From: Cantharellus purpuraceus
Lineage: Eukaryota > Basidiomycota > Agaricomycetes > Cantharellales > Hydnaceae
Assembly: GCA_025174535.1 (NCBI GenBank)
Contig: JALBUN010000001.1
Coordinates: 1,240,001-1,304,000, forward strand
Direction of reading: 5' to 3'
DNA: 64,000 bases
Program-made: the position numbers and the translations under genes
Notes under the pieces: model-generated
The model's database searches: none
What the model was told of the DNA's origin: nothing
The model's input: only the letters and a program-made list of their open reading frames with translations
Shown: positions 1 through 10,425 of the stretch, piece by piece
How the letters are laid out: the number at the start of each line of letters is the position of its first letter
How positions within the stretch are numbered: position 1 is the first letter of the stretch

Positions 1-830
1 AAAGACATTGCGAACTGACAATGTTACGAAGTCCGGCCAACTTCAGTACCTCAAGATCTAAACATTGAGCTGTGAGAAGGGCGATGGAGGCAGGAGGTGC
101 CGAGGTGTAGCTGAGGTTGACAGCTTTGAGATTTTTACATGCTTGTGCCACGGCTTCCACCGTTCCCTTCCCCACTTTTGTGCTTCCTCTGCCAAGGTCT
201 ATTCAATAGGTAACATTGAAGACATAAAGTAACGGACCGAAGAATAAGAACCTCCAGCATCGGAAACCCAGAAAATAACCGGGAAATCACTGCATCAGAA
301 ATCTTGTCAAGTGCTGACAACTGCAACTCTCGCAAGGTGGAGTCCAATTTAGACAGTGCCTGCACAGTCGATGATGACACCCCAGGGAGGCTGCCTGTGA
401 GAACCATAGGGTCTCCACGAATAAAATACTGACATGAGCTCAATATAGCTGATAATACGAGCGCAATATATGCACTTGCCGTGGAAATAAACGGATGAGA
501 TAATAGCGATGGGCACGTCGCACTCAACATAGAGAAAATCCTAGGAATCAGAGTGTCTGGCAGACGTTTTAAACCCTTCTGGGTTTCATCCCGTCTCTTT
601 TGGAAGAGAAACTCTAGATTGGACACAAACACGCGTGCGCAGAGGGTTATGAGAGTGGGAACACTGTTATCTGGAAGAGAACGGCTGGACAATGCTGCAG
701 ACGATGGTGCAGTGAGTTGTGAGGTCAAGGGATCCTGATCATCTGCAGATGGACCACAGAACGCGTGAGTTCTCTTTGTGCGCTTTGCTGATGGGCTGGC
801 CTTCAAGTCTCTTGCAGCCCGCTTGGACAT
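1..830 (-). CDS. Leucine-rich-repeat protein, 5' part (runs off left edge)
   Basis: Only the N-terminal part is in the window. Exon 1 is 238-830 and exon 2 is 1-188, joined over a 49-nt GT-AG intron (189-237) that keeps the frame. The ATG at 830 gives a basic start (MSKRAARDLKASPSAKRTKR) that could act as a nuclear localisation signal. Further in, leucine-rich repeats of the ribonuclease-inhibitor/AMN1/Rad7 style appear: 'TLRELQLSALDKISDAVISR', then 'NLKAVNLSYT' and 'DLEVLKLAGLRNI' at the left edge. Such repeats form a solenoid that binds proteins, often in ubiquitin-ligase adaptors or Rad7-type repair factors. I see no F-box in the part shown, so the class is inference. Alternatives are an F-box/LRR adaptor whose F-box is degenerate, or a Rad7 homologue. 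The gene points left, away from the GH92 gene. Confidence 0.6.
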
Positions 831-1178
831 GACTCGATCACAATTAAGGTGGATTCGTCAAATGTTTCGTTGTTCAAGATGCTGCGCAGACTCCTGTGGC
901 CATGTAAACGTCACAATCAGTGCGGCAGTGCTTTTTAGCACTTTTAGCACTCATCGGCATTCGCCGATGCTGTGGACTCAGACACTCGGACACTCAAAAG
1001 ACCTTTCAAACTATCATTGGCCGGCTGGTCACGCGCATCATATTCATTGTTATTTATTCACAGGTAAACCTACGGAAATCGTGGCTATTACAGGAGGGAG
1101 GTTCCAGTTTGAAGTCACCTTGCTTCGTCATTACCATGTAACTGGCTTATATTGCCGAACTTGAAGCTTCAAAACAGT
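831..1178. other. Intergenic: promoter of the LRR gene and 3' flank of the GH92 gene
   Basis: 348 bases between the start of the LRR gene and the probable last codon of the GH92 gene, both on the minus strand. Short open frames on the plus strand here show no recognisable protein. No TATA box or repeat stands out. Confidence 0.5.
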
Positions 1179-4100
1179 CTAGACAATAAAGCTGCCCGAG
1201 GAAAAACTTGGTGGATGTTCACCAACGTCCCAGCTTATTGCCTTTGGACCCATCTCGAATCGCCATTTGCGATCTCAGAATGTTGTATCCAAGACCTGTT
1301 CAGAGGCTTGTCGTCCAAAGTGACACTTTGAATATCTACGATGTGTTGATCACGTCACAAAATTTCAATCAAAGCTTCCTCGATAGAAAAGACAACGCAC
1401 AGTAGGATGTGTTGCTCAAGCCATCTGCCCTAATGGACAAGTAAGCAGGCTCTTTTCTGGCGTGAGGCCCAACCATCACTGTTTTCAGTCTGATGTCGAT
1501 GGCAGAGAAGTGAGGAGAGGATATCAGGTAAATAGGCTACGTCCATTTAGTAATGAACTAAATTTGCAGGTAAGTCTCTTACCTGTGATGTCACCGGAAA
1601 AAGGCCCAATAAATTCCATAGAGCCCAACTCTGCATAGCTCCGGCATCTAAAGCAAGGACATGTCGTCGTGCATGTACAATCAGATCATCAACCACAGCA
1701 GTTATAGAGCTCTACACACCAGTATTCCCTATTCATGATGGGGCCGGTGAGATGATTAGAGTCTAGAAACATGTGCCAACACTACCTGGAAAACCAGAAG
1801 CTGTGATGCCGTAGAATTTTCCAAGAACCAAGCGCACCGTATCGACAGTTTTGTGTTGTTGTCCTGTGACATCTATTCCAAATTGAGATAACCACGCCCT
1901 TCAAGGTCGACGCGAAATAGTGACTGACAGTTGTACAAAAGAGGTGTCAGAAAGGATACTTCATTTCCCGCGTTGAAGATGCTGGAAAACATTGTGTTCG
2001 AAGAAAAGGCAGAGAAGTCGCGAACGGCTATCACCTTGTTCCAGCGCCATTCGAGGAGCCCACGCTGGCTGTCTCAGAAAAGCCATCGACAAATGATGCA
2101 TCAAGACGCCTGATAAACTCCGCATCGCCCCCAAAGAGCTTGATAAGGGCCGCAACATCATGGGGTACGGCAAACGCATATTCCCACAGGAGACCCTCAT
2201 AGGTCAGATCATTCCAACTGCATCCACCACAGTTGGTGACGTTGTAGGTTTGATTCCATGATCCGTCTTGGTTCCTGGGAGTCATGAAACCTTTAAAGAT
2301 GCCAGCGTTTATCTTCGTAAGGTCGGCTGTGGCATTCGGATTGAACAGATTGTGGAAATTCCTATTGAATCAGGGCGTCGATTGTCTCATGCCACGTAAT
2401 ACAGGTGACAAAAAAGCGAGGACTCACTGAGAACGGTTCAGATAAAGGGACGCATCTGCAAGATTTCCCAACCCTTTCGCCACCTGATAGAGTCCAAAGT
2501 CATTCTGTGCGTATTCAAGAGTCCTGGGAGGGGAAATCAGACTTCATAATTGCTAATGTCTATTACCGACCTTGACACGGAACGAGAATAAACTGGAGAT
2601 ATGTAGCCATATTTGTGCCAATCGGGTAAAGCAATTCGACCTTCCTTAGTTCCACCGTCAAACGCATCTGGATCAAGGCTGAAATTCAACCGAATGAACA
2701 CTAAGTACTATGACTGTGGATATGTATGTGGAGACCTACTTTCTAAAGGGCGTCTTCTCAGCATTAGTCTTCATGGCAGCGAATGCGTCATGCCAATTGA
2801 TAGATGTTACTTGGTCGAAACCCTTGATGTATGCTACCAAGTGTTAATCACGAGCATCGTAACGACACGCATCTAATCACCATCCGCGAAAGCTTGATCG
2901 ACATCCGAGCCGCCCTGAGTCTTACCATTATAATTCGTGCTGCGACCATCTGGCAGAAAGCCGTCATGCCTCCTAGAGCATCGATATCAAGATGGATATT
3001 TGCATCTACCTACAAGAAGTAGAACTATAAACCTCACCAGATGTCGATAAGGCTCCTAAGGAATGGCCAGGTGATGCAAACTGTAAAACACACTGAGCTT
3101 TCACTTACCTCACTATATCCACGTATCTAGGCGTGTAGATCAGCTGCCAGAGGGGCGTAGTACTGGAAAGCAGAGTGATTGGGACAATAAGACAAAAGGA
3201 GACTACATGCCACAGCACCAATGGTAAGTATCCCAAAATGTGTAGAAGTCGTCGTAGTATGGTTCAGACGAGTTCCAGAGAGGATTCTCCTGTGTCCGAT
3301 CACTGGGCATAACTGCTGTTCCATATAGTGCTGTATAAAGCATTGTGAGTAGAGTGGTGTTGGTGTCCTTATGGTCTTCTGGAACGGTGATCGAGGTGAG
3401 AACCTCACTCTAGAAAATAGGAACTCAGAGTCAGAAACCAGTACTGCATCTAAATGTTAGCTAACCTCCCAGGCTCCCCGCGCGTCATCAATCGTTTCCT
3501 CAAACATCTTCCCTTCTGGAAGTTCATTAGCTACATACTTACATGCTCTTTCCCTCGATATGAAGCTAATGCCAACTCGAGATTCAAGCGTTGCATTTAC
3601 AACACCCGACCAAGTAAAGAGGGCACCAAGACCATATGTATCAAAAGCGGAGACTTCAAGATAAGGGCGGACAATAGGAGGTTCGGCAGGTGTCTGAATA
3701 TAATCATAGATCTGTAGGCCACCGCTGTCAGTGTCTGCAATCAACACGTGAACTCTAGCTAACATAGCCAAATGTGCCAAAAGTGGTGGCAGGGATCGAG
3801 AAACTGCAATACTGAAAATAAGTAGGAATCACGCCTCGATGAACATTAGGGTGCTCGACTTTGCACAGAAATAAATTCTCCAGGGGGGCGCTTCATTCCA
3901 GCCAGTGGCATAGTTTGCGTACCCACTGTAACTTTGACCGTCTTCGGTAAGCCAAAGCGCACCTCCGCGATAACGCTGCGCTTCCTGAGGCTGATCGAAG
4001 CCAGGAATGACGTGCGCGAGATCCACCAGAACGTGCTTGTCTTGGCCCTTGGGGTAGGTATATCGAAGATGTGCCGCATGTTGGGTTGCAGTCATCTCGG

Positions 4101-4764
4101 CCTCCACACCATTTAGCATCTAGTATGAGATGAGGTTACCTTCCTGATGATAAGGTTCTAATGATAAACAAACTTTGGTCTTGAAGTACCCAACTTTCGC
4201 CACCTCTTCAGAGAGAGAACGATTCTGGAAATAAGTCGTACTACAACGGAGTCAGCGCAGGTTGTTGGACATGAACGCGGCAACTAACTTATCTGCGAGA
4301 TTGATGCCATTCAAATTGCCGGTGAGGGGCAGCTGAGAAACAACGCCATCTACAATCATCCTATCAGGTCACTTGACACAATGAAAAATAAACAAATGGT
4401 GGACATTTTGGTGGCCCCCCAGTACCAGACACATGCATCAGCGAAATAGCCGTCATATTTCCATTTGGAGAGTAACCAGCATTTATGTTATCGATGCTCA
4501 CGGAAAGGCCGCTGAGAGCCGTATCGATGCCAACTTTCACCACTGTAAGACCAGACTTACGTGTGAAGCCTTCAGACAGTGGACAGGAAATTATATCTTA
4601 CTTCCGAACGGCAGTGTCGCGCCCGGAAACACATTCCCAGAGCCCGAGATCGTCCCAGGAGCGGCTGGACTTGATGTGCCAATCAACGGGTCGACATAAG
4701 TCCATAGCTGTGAGGCAGTGACACACGTGAGGGTGCCCAAGAGAGGTAGCAGCTTGCGGGCCAT
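1179..4764 (-). CDS. Secreted GH92 alpha-1,2-mannosidase, many exons, 3' frameshift
   Basis: Glycoside hydrolase family 92 enzymes are calcium-dependent exo-alpha-mannosidases that trim mannose from N-glycans or fungal mannan. The ATG at 4764 begins a signal peptide (MARKLLPLLGTLTCVTAS), followed at once by the family hallmark 'YVDPLIGT' and 'NVFPGATLPFG'. Later exons give 'INAGYSPNGNMTAISLMHVS', 'KYGVVSQLPLTGNLNG', 'RYRGGALWLTEDGQSYSGYA', 'LLWEYAFAVPHDVAALIKLF', 'GNEVSFLTPLLYN' and 'DAGAMQSWALWNLLGLFPV', all in family order. Every exon join reads in frame with introns of about 45-70 nt, except near the end: after 'NRSWIQHSEIANG' (about 1262) the frame must move by one base to continue into 'FEMGPKAISWDVGEHPPSF' and a TAG at 1179-1181. 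Read without the shift, the protein ends about 18 residues earlier, after a tail unlike the family. Length is normal for GH92. Extracellular location is inferred from the signal peptide. Confidence 0.88.
1720..1728 (-). other. Nine-nucleotide microexon of the GH92 gene
   Basis: Between exon 'TASGFPG' (ending near 1787) and exon 'DAGAMQSW' (starting at 1647), the conserved GH92 motif G-N-x-D-A-G-A-M can be completed only by the 9-nt segment GGAATACTG at 1720-1728. It is preceded by AG (intron ending AATAG) and followed by GT (GTGTGTAG), and it supplies the Gly end, Asn, Thr and the first base of Asp. The frame is kept on both sides. Confidence 0.65.
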
Positions 4765-4793
4765 GCTCAAAGTATGAGGGTCCAAAGACGGTG

Positions 4794-4799
4794 TATATA
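4794..4799 (-). promoter_or_regulatory. TATA box of the GH92 gene
   Basis: CTATATAC on the minus strand, about 30 bases upstream of the GH92 ATG at 4764. The distance is short for a TATA-to-ATG spacing, so the 5' leader would be only a few bases unless the real start site lies further upstream. Confidence 0.4.
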
Positions 4800-5118
4800 G
4801 CAAGGTCAGACCTTATACGAATTCAGGACACCGACAAGCGGACCGCTAGAGCACGCACGACCTTGCTAGTAGCCTGAGTCCGAGAGCAGAGTCAGACGAC
4901 CTGCATGCGGGCTATTCATCGCAATCATGTGATCACTCGCCATATTAGAGCCGAGTCTGGGTGCAACCTCAAGAGATATCAAAGGACTTCTTCACAAAGG
5001 CTGCAACCGGACTAAGCTCAAACGTTTTGCAGTGTACATATGCAGCGTCGTCTGAAAATGCTAACGCGCGCATGAGCGTGACAGGAATGTCACACGAACG
5101 AACGACTGTGCACGTACC

Positions 5119-6044
5119 ATGGCCCAACAAGGGCTCAATGGCGAGACAGACGGAGCCCTACTCGATGAGCTTGAGGATGCTGAACGTCAGCCTTTGACTG
5201 ACTCCGGGACTCCACAACCTACGTCCGCATACTTTCCTTGACCTGCATCCGAGCCAGCTCTTACCCGAATCCTGCACTCCAGCCGCTCACACTATGCTCT
5301 AACTAGGAAAGAGATCGCCAAAGGCATTGCGAATCGCTTCGTACACTCTCGGACATATATACTCCTTTACCTAACGATGGCTGCACTCTCCGTTACCACT
5401 GTCATCCTCAGCTTGGGCAAAGGATGTCCACCGCTGGCGTTCTATATCTTGGAGATAATCATCAACTCTGCCATGATTATAGAGGTGGGAATTCGGCTAG
5501 TGGCGTTTGGGAAGGTGCGTCAGCTCGTCGATGGCTGGGCTCAATCACAATGATACCTGGTCTCAAGCAATTTTGGAAATCGCCTTTCAATACCGTGGAT
5601 CTCATTCTCACTCTCTTCTGCGCTGTGACACTCCTCGCCATTACCCTTGTTGGGTGTGGTACTGGCTCGAAGGCTGAGGAGGTTTTTGACACGCTTCTCC
5701 TTGTCGCTCGTAACATACTCCAATTTGGCCGTCTGGCGGCCGTCGCACGGCAATCCGGACAGTCCATTTTCTCACGGCCAAAGCCTATTGATTTATCGGC
5801 CCCTTCTCGATCACGGAGATTGGACATCGATATTGAAGATGATGATGACTGGAATGAAGAGGAGGGGTATCGGCGAATACCGAATGGCAGTGACTTTGCG
5901 GTTGGCGAGACAGAAACACCCATCACATCGAGCCGGATTGTGTTCGACGCTGACACTCCAGCTCATCCGAGTCACGAACCCAGTCCATGGCAAGAGCGAA
6001 CGCAAGCCCGAGATGAGGAAGATACGTGGGCCGCTCTAGGATAG
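5119..6044 (+). CDS. Small multi-pass membrane protein with voltage-sensor-like (ion-transport) fold
   Basis: The ATG at 5119 opens an acidic N terminus (MAQQGLNGETDGALLDELED). After the soluble part come three hydrophobic helices: 'YILLYLTMAALSVTTVIL', 'FYILEIIINSAMIIEVGIRL' and, after an intron ending near 5569, 'FNTVDLILTLFCAVTLLAI'. A fourth amphipathic segment follows ('LLLVARNILQFGRLAAVARQ'), then an acidic cytosolic tail ending at 6044. 'W-K-S-P-F-N-x-V-D-L' at the start of helix 3 is typical of the S2-S3 region of voltage-sensor/ion-transport domains. There is no S5-S6 pore, so this is a stand-alone sensor-like protein, not a full channel. Arginine spacing in the fourth helix is weak, so voltage sensing is inference. 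An in-frame TGA lies at 5239-5241; a 60-nt intron with a poor donor (GTCCGC) would remove it. Confidence 0.62.
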
Positions 6045-8025
6045 GTGAATAACGGCTTTGCATGACTTGGTATCTAGAAGCATCTTATCATTCTTTCATG
6101 TATCATTCTGTCTCGACAGGACTAATTTGGAGCTTATCAATTATCAACTTTTAGCAGGTGGATCGAGTAACTTCTACTCCTGGGATCTGATGTGAAGCTC
6201 ACGCGAGTCATTAGGGAGTCCAAGTCACAGGAAGGCTGCAACAGAGCACACCAGTGGGGCGGAAATCCATACCAAGGAGGCGAGATTGACTATGTGGCAC
6301 AATATTCAGAAGGCAACGTCGTCGCGAGTGATATTGGCGAGTCTACCCCCGTGCGCTCTCAAGATCTGATTCTTTATCCTATGGTTTCGTAATGAGTTAA
6401 TATTCATTTCAAAATGTCTGTATTGTACTTACCTCTTACGATACTGGTGAAGTATTTGATTGCGTGCCGTGTTGCTATTCATGCCCCCTAATACTTGATG
6501 CCCTCGTTCGTGGTGTGGCTATGACTCCGGCTCCTGAACGAGCACGTCTATAACGGCCTCCCAAGTGTAAACCAGGTCCTATGGCTCTAGATTTTTGTGG
6601 GCTTGTGTTCATGGATTAAACACAAGTCGGATGAGCTTTCTCCTCCTTTTCTTGGAATCCATACTCATTGCTTTGATTCTACTAGCCAAGTGAGTTGACA
6701 TCTATCCAAAGACACTGCCAGGCTATATAGTCCGGGCTGTGATAGTGGTCATAAGCTGTTCAATCAAATATCGATTAGTGTCACTGCCTGACTTATTCCT
6801 CCATGAGCCGTTGCTCCGCATATGTCGTATTTGACGTGCGTCTACTAATTGGTTCGTCTCACGTCAACATCTCAGTTGTGGTGCCCCTGAGGCACGATTA
6901 ACGTCATCCCATCTGCCCTCACAGTGCAGTGACAGCGCTTTGTTGCTATGAATTCACTTGAAGGTAAGTGTCAATTTAGTTTGCCGAAGTATATCTTTCC
7001 GTGGGGCGATCGCAGCAAACTTCCGGCTATGATCCGCCCCCGGGGGCTGTGTAAACTCGACCAATAGCTTTGGTGCTTGCGCGTCTAAAGGGTTGCCAGC
7101 CGTATGAATAAAATGATGGTTACCCCTAAGAGTTGTTGTAACTTTGTCTGGAGACATTAACGCATTTGGAAGCTCAAAGGTACGCAATGGTTGATGCATG
7201 ATGGCGGAGTCGGGTGCTCAGCTCAGGATGCGCCCAAGCGAACCCAAATATAAGCAGGGGAACATTCTCTGAGGGAGACGCCTCTAAGTCTCATTCAAGT
7301 CAAGCGCTTTCAAGGTGCCTTGGCACACTAGCCTCAGCTCTGTGGCATCTACAGAAAATGAACTTCCCAGGGAGTGATCACTGAATGATTGATTGTTAGA
7401 TTAATATGAGAGCAGATATAACATAAGGTGTCTTGTTGTAAAAGTGAGATACTCAAGACAACTTGAAGACCGCAGAATGATCAGTCGATCAAGCAGAGAC
7501 GAGAATAACCCAGGCACTGGGAAAGCTACCATGAAGACCGCTGACTAATGGCTGCTCTGCCACGGCAAGCGGCCATGGTGAATTTTCCCAGCGGACGCGA
7601 ATTTGTGAGCAGAGACCGTCCAAACTTCGGTGTTGTAACTTTGACCTCCGCCACTCCGACGTGATTGGAAGTCGTGGTGAACAGAAGAAAAGCTATCCTC
7701 TGGGTTATGTCTTGGAATATGAGAGTTGCCTTCTGGAGCATGCTAGTCAAATATATTACTAGGCAGCCAGAGCATGCTACTAGTCAGTGACAGTAAGCAG
7801 GAAGTTGTAGACTGTCCAAAACTCTCACCATATAAGGCCCCATAATTCCCATGTCGAGAAAATATTCTTGGATTCTGAGAGGTATACGCCTGATGCATCC
7901 TATTACAACAATGCCGTGCTACCAGAGCACAGATATTACCCAGTTAAAGAGTACAAGTCTGGGAACAGGATTAGCAGACAACAAACACGAAGATAGGGTA
8001 CATACACAAACCGCTGGCGAATTAT
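6045..8025. other. Gene-free stretch, nothing recognised
   Basis: About 2 kb between the membrane-protein gene and the orphan gene on the minus strand. Only short open frames occur. The best is 6954-7199 on the minus strand (81 codons, starting MHQPLRTFELPNALMSPDKV), with a weak AT-rich box about 45 bases upstream, but it resembles nothing I know. I do not call it a gene. Confidence 0.4.
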
Positions 8026-9253
8026 TTACGCCTCCTCAATCCCAAGCTCCAGTACAGTTGTTTCCGTCCTGTTAACAATATCATCCATTAACAACCGTCT
8101 TCCACGTAGCTTCCATATCAGCCTCATCGCTTCTTCTGAGTGCTTCTGAAGATCTCCACAGTAAATTTGCGCATTGGCGACATCCTGCAGCGCCACTTCC
8201 AAACATTCCTTCCCACGCACATCCCAGTGTGGCAATCCATGTTCGACGCTATGACTATATACCCATGACATAAGTCGTCAGTAAAATTTGAAACACAGTG
8301 CGAATTAGTTTCCAACTGACTTAATAAGACGGAAGAAGCCAGCTTGAATAATGACATTAGAGAAGCTTGCCTTAGTGCTAGCATTTTCGTCGACATTATT
8401 TGATGGGTCCTCTTGCACAAATGTGACCTCGGAAGATCTTTCAAGTTGTGACCTTGAGGAATGTGTTTCCTGATCTTTTCTTGCGAGGTACGATATGATG
8501 GTGGCAATCTCGTGTGCAACAGCAGGACACCGAAATGAAAGTGTTTCAAGGTCTACAACACCATCGACGCGGAAAACACTTTCGTCCCTGAAGTAGATAT
8601 GAGCTCATTCTCTGGAAATCATGATAATTCTTACGAACAACAGAAAGAAAAAACAATCCCGGAAGATCTCAAAAATTTCAATGTTTTTACGATTCGAAAT
8701 AGCTTCTGCAATGTGATATGTCCATATGTGACGTCCAGGTTGTTTGAAGCCGTTGAGAATTATTCCCAAAGCCTTAGTCATGAAGACTTGCCGATACCTC
8801 ATTCCAATACTGCAGCAGAGGGTAAATCTACAAACATTCACAGATGTCGATGTGACAAGCTTACATGCAAAGTTCCACAAGCTTGTCGCACTGGTCGACC
8901 AGCTCCACCAATTCGTCGTGTGATAACTCTCTAACCGATCCAAGGAGATCTGGCTGCATCTTTTCCATCTGGTTGAGCTTTAAACGAATAGCCAGATTCT
9001 CAGCAACACCCATGGCCTTCTTGCCCACTTCCTTCAACAGCTTGCCAGTGAGGGCACCGGGACCCCATACCGTTGATGTAGTGCGACCCGATCGCGTGAA
9101 GAAGTATGGGTAGCTCAATGTCCGATTGGAATCTGTGCGACGGCTGACGTAGAGTTTTTGAAGAGTAGTGGGGCCCAATGTTGGTTCTGATTGCTGAGTG
9201 CCACTGGTGGTGCCAGTGGATGGACGCCGCTGAATGGGCTGCGGTAGGGTCAT
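8026..9253 (-). CDS. Hypothetical protein, about four exons, family not recognised
   Basis: I do not recognise this gene. The likely ATG is at 9253 (MTLPQPIQRRPSTGTTSG). Exon 1 (to about 8865) contains 'KLLKEVGKKAMGVAENLAI' and 'LSHDELVELVDQCDKLVELC', which look helical. A GTAAGC donor ends it. Exon 2 is uncertain: more than one reading frame is open between 8827 and 8635. Exon 3 (about 8587-8321) reads 'DESVFRVDGVVDLETLSFRC', and exon 4 (8254-8026) reads 'LPHWDVRGKECLEVALQDV' and ends in GIEEA then TAA. No signal peptide or membrane helix was seen in the confident exons. The mixture of charged helices suggests a soluble protein. Expression or homologues would be needed to settle exon 2 and the start, which could also lie upstream at 9316. 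Confidence 0.45.
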
Positions 9254-10425
9254 AAAACTACTCCCCCATGTTCGGTGCATATGTCGTGGTAGTGTCGCTA
9301 TCGTTCGAAAGCTCACACGGGCACAACGTCACGCTCCTGCTGAAGTGCATTCCCTTTATTGTGGATCTATTTACGTCACTCGAGGCACAGCCTTGCGCGT
9401 CTAGCTCAGCGACTGCCAAAGTTAGGCTGTGACATACTAGCTCCAAGCTGTGTCGCACTGGTTCTGGGTGACGGAATTTCAAGCGGGGTCTCCTTTTTTT
9501 TTGTTTTTTTTTTGTTTTGTAATTACCTAATTAACTTCTTTATTACTTTTGGGGGCATCCCCATTAGGAAATAGCCTCATTCAAGGATGACTCGAACAGT
9601 AGAGCAATCTGCAACATTCAACGCTCATTATCCCCATTGCACTCTTCCACATCCAGTACATCGATCTAAAACGCCATCCTTTCGAGAGTCGCTCGCGCGC
9701 AAATATAACCTGAGACTTCCACTTCCAAGATAGGCAGCTTTAATTCATATACGTAGCGCGCCACCCGCCGGTAGAGTATATACTACTTGAACTGATGCAT
9801 GTAGCGCTTTCTCATCTGCGTGAGGAATTAACCTGTACTGAACATTAAATCACTGTTGTCCCACACACGCCAGGCACAAGCTCTGCATGCAGGTCGATAG
9901 AGTTAGAGCTCCCTGGCATCTGATGGAAAGACCAGCAGGATGACAGACTGAGATCTTATGCTGCCCCACACGGCCAGAGTGGTGCCTTTCTCATGCTGGA
10001 AATATTGATTGCAATTTGGCACCTAATGTGCATCAGACCGCCAAGGGCTGGGCCAAATGGATACCGCCGCGCTCTCTACCGGATCAGGTGATCTGCTGGT
10101 TTGATGGTAACGACGAACTCGGCACAGCTCCTTGGAGTTCTTATGGTACCTAGTGCGGTGGATGGTGATTCAATAAAAGTGTATGAATTGCGTTCGTCTT
10201 TCAGCTAGGCTGCAATTAAATGACAAACACAAGTAGGACAAAAAAGAATCCGAAGATAACGAACGTGCTGCACTGGTCTATCTAAGAATAAAGAGTAGAG
10301 CTATCTGAAGACGTATGTCGGTCACCAGGTTGATGGGCCTTGGCTGCCACATCAACACCACAGATCTGGTACTATAGTCCATGTAGCTTCCTCAAGTTCA
10401 TACCGAAGTCCAAGTCAAGTGATAA
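9254..10425. other. Intergenic, T-rich tract, no gene seen
   Basis: About 1.2 kb between the orphan gene and the 3' end of the P450 gene. It contains a T-rich tract at about 9489-9520 (two runs of nine to ten T, interrupted by G). No protein-coding signal, repeat pair or RNA gene was recognised. Confidence 0.4.

Noticed and set aside
778..1405. Plus-strand genes between the LRR and GH92 genes
   Set aside because: The open frames are antisense to the 3' end of GH92 and the LRR promoter and have no recognisable features.
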